Assembly: GCA_900318305.1 (NCBI GenBank)
Contig: ONKB01000018.1
Span: forward strand, 1-43,028
Direction: 5' to 3'
Length of the DNA stretch: 43,028 nucleotides
From: an uncultured Prevotellaceae bacterium
Lineage (GTDB): Bacteria; Bacteroidota; Bacteroidia; Bacteroidales; Bacteroidaceae
A model generated the notes under the pieces. The model ran no database searches. It worked only from the letters and a program-made list of their open reading frames with translations, and was not told where the DNA came from. A program made the translations under genes and the position numbers. Below are positions 40,792 through 43,028 of this stretch, one piece after another (within the stretch, counting starts at the first letter, position 1; each line of letters starts with the position of its first letter).

Positions 40792-41664
40792 ATGAAAAAA
40801 ATACTCTTTATAGCACTTAGTGCTTTCTTGTTCGTTGCTTGCGGACAGAAAAAATGTAATTGTAATTGCAACTGCGGTTGCGATAAATGTAAATGTTGTG
40901 TTACTGATACCGCTGCAACAGCAAACGCAGAATTCACTATCGTTGAGAATGAGCAAGTAGATCTTTCTACATTCCAGAAGGATGCCGATGGCTACTACAT
41001 CCTGTTTGACGGCAAGACTCTCAATGGTTGGAGAGGCTACGGCATGACCGAACCTCCAACAAGCTGGGAAGTACAGGACGGAACCATTCACCTCGTCGGC
41101 TCTGGCACTGGTGAAGCTCAGGCCGAAGGTGGTGGAGATCTGATGTTTGCCCACAAGTTTACCAACTTTGAGCTTGAATTGGAATACAAAATTTCCAAGG
41201 GCGGCAACTCTGGTATCTTCTACCTGGCTCAGGAAGCCAAAGGTGCTGACGGTGAATATCTGCCCATCTGGCAGTCATGCTCCGAGTATCAAGTGCTTGA
41301 CAACGAAAACCATGTTGATGCCCAACTCGGTGTAGACGGTAACCGTCAGGCAGCATCCCTTTATGACATGGTACCTGCCAAACCACAGAATGCCAAGAAA
41401 TATGGTGAGTGGAACAGTGCTAAGATTGTCGTTTTCAAGGGTACTGTCATTCATTACCAGAACGGTGAGAAAGTATTGGAATACCATCTGTGGACTCCGA
41501 AATGGAAAGAGATGCTGGATAACAGCAAGTTCTGCCAAGGCGGCGAATTCCCATGTGCATACGGTTTGATGATTGAGGAAGGTAAGAATGGTGGCTATTT
41601 CGCTGTTCAGGATCATGGCGACGATGTTTGGTATCGCAACATCCGTATCAAGGTCATGGATTAA
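40792..41664 (+). CDS. DUF1080 lipoprotein with cysteine-rich linker, paralogue 2
   Basis: The 290-residue protein has a lipoprotein signal with lipobox FVAC (Cys17). Right after it lie eight cysteines in fifteen residues (22, 24, 26, 28, 30, 33, 35, 36), spaced as C-N-C-N-C-N-C-G-C and C-K-C-C, separated by Asn, Gly, Lys and Asp. A flexible stretch follows, then a DUF1080 domain with ILFDGKTLNGWRGYG, KISKGGNSGIFYLAQE, RQAASLYDM and DHGDDVWYRNIRIKVMD. The cysteine segment is metallothionein-like and unusual for this family; it could bind metal or form disulfides near the membrane, or may simply be an expansion of a TGTAAT-type DNA repeat. The gene follows its paralogue by 53 bases. Confidence 0.85.
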   Translation: MKKILFIALSAFLFVACGQKKCNCNCNCGCDKCKCCVTDTAATANAEFTIVENEQVDLSTFQKDADGYYILFDGKTLNGWRGYGMTEPPTSWEVQDGTIHLVGSGTGEAQAEGGGDLMFAHKFTNFELELEYKISKGGNSGIFYLAQEAKGADGEYLPIWQSCSEYQVLDNENHVDAQLGVDGNRQAASLYDMVPAKPQNAKKYGEWNSAKIVVFKGTVIHYQNGEKVLEYHLWTPKWKEMLDNSKFCQGGEFPCAYGLMIEEGKNGGYFAVQDHGDDVWYRNIRIKVMD

Positions 41665-41688
41665 TTCATTATTATAACAATTAAGACA

Positions 41689-42594
41689 ATGAAAAGAATA
41701 TTTTTATCACTTCTTGTGTTACTCTGCGGCATGCAGATGTCTGCACAGGTAAAGAAAGCTCCGGCAAACACAGAGCCAAAACAAATAGCTTTACAGCTCT
41801 ATTCCATCCGTACCGTTTTCAATGCCGGCAATTATGCTGAGACCCATGAGAAGATTTTCAAGCAGTTGAAGCAATTCGGCTATACTGCTGTTGAGGCAGC
41901 CAGCTATGATAATGGCAAATTCTATGGTGTCAAGCCAGAACAGTACAAAGCCGATTTGGAGGCCGCAGGATTACAATCCATGTCCTCACACACTAGCCAC
42001 AGGCTAAGTGCCGAGGAACTTGCCAGCGGTAAATTTGACGCTTCCATGAAATGGTGGAAAGAAGCCATCAAAGCCCACAAGGCTGCCGGTTTGAAATATA
42101 TCGTTACCCCTTCAGACCATTTCCCAAAGACAATGGCAGAAGCCAAGGTTTTGTGTGAGTATCACAATGCCATTGGCAAACTCTGTAAAGAGAACGGGAT
42201 AACGTATGGTTACCACAGTCATTCATTTGAGTTCCAAAAAATCGAGAATACAGACCAGATTTGGTATGACTACTTTGTTCAGAACACCAATCCTGAGTAT
42301 GTGTTCTTCCAAATGGACGTATACTGGTGTGTAATGGCTCAGATGAGTCCCGTTGAGTATTTCAAAAAATACCCTGGCCGTTTCATCTGCCTGCACATCA
42401 AGGACAAATATGAACTTGGCCAAAGTGGCATGGTCGGTTTTGACGCCATCTTCAAGGCATTCAAGACCAGCGGCATGAAAGACTATGTCGTTGAGATGGA
42501 ACGCACTGACGGCTCTATCGACATCATGGAAGGCGTAAAACGCTGTGCCAAGTATTTGCAGAAAGCAAAATATGTAAAACCAAGTTATCAGTAA
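41689..42594 (+). CDS. Exported sugar isomerase/epimerase-like TIM barrel
   Basis: The 301-residue protein has a Sec signal (about 1-20, ending MSAQ) and a xylose-isomerase-like TIM barrel: IALQLYSIRTVF opening, E69 in AVEAAS, H176 and H178 in YHSHSFEF, D210 in FQMDVYW, H236 in LHIKD and E269/E271 in VEMER. These fit the divalent-metal and acid/base positions of the family. In the reported Bacteroides keto-glycoside route a TIM barrel of this kind works with DUF1080 proteins in the elimination/hydration steps. Export places it in the periplasm with the other products. It ends the operon at a strong terminator. Confidence 0.85.
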   Translation: MKRIFLSLLVLLCGMQMSAQVKKAPANTEPKQIALQLYSIRTVFNAGNYAETHEKIFKQLKQFGYTAVEAASYDNGKFYGVKPEQYKADLEAAGLQSMSSHTSHRLSAEELASGKFDASMKWWKEAIKAHKAAGLKYIVTPSDHFPKTMAEAKVLCEYHNAIGKLCKENGITYGYHSHSFEFQKIENTDQIWYDYFVQNTNPEYVFFQMDVYWCVMAQMSPVEYFKKYPGRFICLHIKDKYELGQSGMVGFDAIFKAFKTSGMKDYVVEMERTDGSIDIMEGVKRCAKYLQKAKYVKPSYQ

Positions 42595-42614
42595 AAACAG
42601 ATATCTTGTCATAT

Positions 42615-42660
42615 CTACCAGGGTAGTTGTCATCAGTCAACTACCCTGGTAGCTTTTTTT
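42615..42660 (+). terminator. Strong intrinsic terminator
   Basis: A perfect fifteen-pair stem, CTACCAGGGTAGTTG (42615-42629) with CAACTACCCTGGTAG (42638-42652), encloses an eight-base loop and is followed by C and seven T. It closes the 37-42.6 kb cluster. Confidence 0.92.
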
Positions 42661-42744
42661 ACATAAACAGACTCCTGTCACTGGCATAACTGAGCTTTTT
42701 TATAAAAACCTCCCTTATATTAAAATATGTATAGATATCCGAGG

Positions 42745-42774
42745 TTTCCATTATTTATTTTCTTAGTACCTTTG
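42745..42774 (+). promoter_or_regulatory. Candidate promoter of nadE
   Basis: TACCTTTG at 42767-42774 matches the -7 box. A TTTC at 42745 replaces the ideal TTTG; counted from TTT the spacer is 19 bases. The ATG lies 23 bases downstream. Confidence 0.55.
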
Positions 42775-42797
42775 ATACCAAATAAATTATCAGACTT

Positions 42798-43028
42798 ATG
42801 AACGCAGAGAAACTAACACAAGATTGCATCGCATGGATTAAAGAATGGTTTGAGAATAATGGTAAGGATGCGACAGCCGTATTAGGCCTTTCTGGCGGGA
42901 AAGACTCCACTATCTCTGCCGCCCTTATAGCCAAAGCTATAGGAAAAGACAGAGTCATCGGCGTTGCCATGCCAGCAAAAGGGCAATCTCTCAATGATGC
43001 CGACAAGATTGCAGAGTATTTAGGTATC
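42798..43028 (+). CDS. nadE: NAD+ synthase, 5' part (runs off the window)
   Basis: The first 77 codons are present. They contain the ATP-pyrophosphatase loop LGLSGGKDSTIS (S-G-G-K-D-S) and VIGVAMPAKGQSLNDADKIAEYLGI, which match NAD+ synthase, the enzyme that amidates nicotinic acid adenine dinucleotide. The start at 42798 gives a direct synthetase-domain N-terminus with no glutaminase domain in front, so this is the ammonia-dependent short form unless a glutaminase is fused at the C-terminus beyond the edge. Other N-type ATP-pyrophosphatases share the loop, but the flanking residues favour NadE. Confidence 0.85.
   Translation, partial: MNAEKLTQDCIAWIKEWFENNGKDATAVLGLSGGKDSTISAALIAKAIGKDRVIGVAMPAKGQSLNDADKIAEYLGI

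Noticed and set aside
1..43028. CRISPR arrays, insertion sequences, integrases or phage genes
   Set aside because: No regularly spaced direct repeats with unique spacers, no transposase or recombinase motif was seen; the only dispersed repeat is the noncoding promoter element.

Overview
The window looks like chromosomal DNA of a Bacteroidales bacterium, most likely Prevotellaceae. The grounds are the Bacteroidota promoter form TTTG-N19-20-TAnnTTTG upstream of several genes, Bacteroidota-specific families (GldH, PorX with a PglZ-type domain, PorW/SprE-like TPR lipoprotein, DUF4421), and typical gene order (purH-mreB-mreC-mreD-mrdA-rodA; metF-holB-ricT-gldH). Species cannot be fixed from the sequence alone.

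Layout. 1-368: intergenic, with a 9-bp-period G-rich minisatellite and a terminator. 369-1541: membrane-anchored AraC-type regulator. 1789-13988: accessory surface operon with a 3322-residue secreted multidomain protein, a small lipoprotein repeating one of its modules, a DUF4421 outer-membrane barrel and a small membrane protein. 14084-21077: aroA, zinc/manganese-type ABC permease, porW, porX and tsaE, tightly packed. 21086-24844 (minus): metF, holB, ricT, gldH. 25099-27973: nucleosidase, ackA and a Tat-signal metallo-beta-lactamase-fold protein. 28088-34519: a purH that codes only the IMP cyclohydrolase half, then mreB, mreC, mreD, mrdA and rodA (cell elongation). 34576-34649 (minus): tRNA with CAT anticodon and its own promoter and terminator. 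34762-36825 (minus): DUF554 protein and AGCS amino-acid symporter. 37165-42594: two Gfo/Idh/MocA oxidoreductases, two DUF1080 proteins and an exported TIM-barrel protein. 42798 to the edge: start of nadE.

Two things stand out. First, a dispersed intergenic element of about 58 bp occurs in five good copies (14003, 24888, 25013, 36847, 36914) plus a remnant. Every copy carries a Bacteroidota promoter with exactly 20 bp spacing, with the -33 box inside one arm of a hairpin, and every copy points into a neighbouring gene. It would drive the aroA-porW-porX-tsaE, metF-holB-ricT-gldH, nucleosidase and DUF554-AGCS units, so it looks like a mobile or amplified promoter. Second, the 37-42.6 kb cluster matches in content the oxidation-elimination-hydration-reduction route for breaking glycosides through 3-keto intermediates, reported in Bacteroides. 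Here most of its products carry export signals (Tat, Sec, lipoprotein), and one DUF1080 lipoprotein has an unusual eight-cysteine segment just after its lipid anchor.

The giant-protein operon is the least explained region. Its C-terminal part holds two copies of a module that appears a third time, alone, as the lipoprotein encoded one base downstream. Nearby porW, porX and gldH are families tied to type IX secretion and gliding. They also occur in Bacteroidota without a full type IX system, so they do not prove that the giant protein is a type IX cargo.
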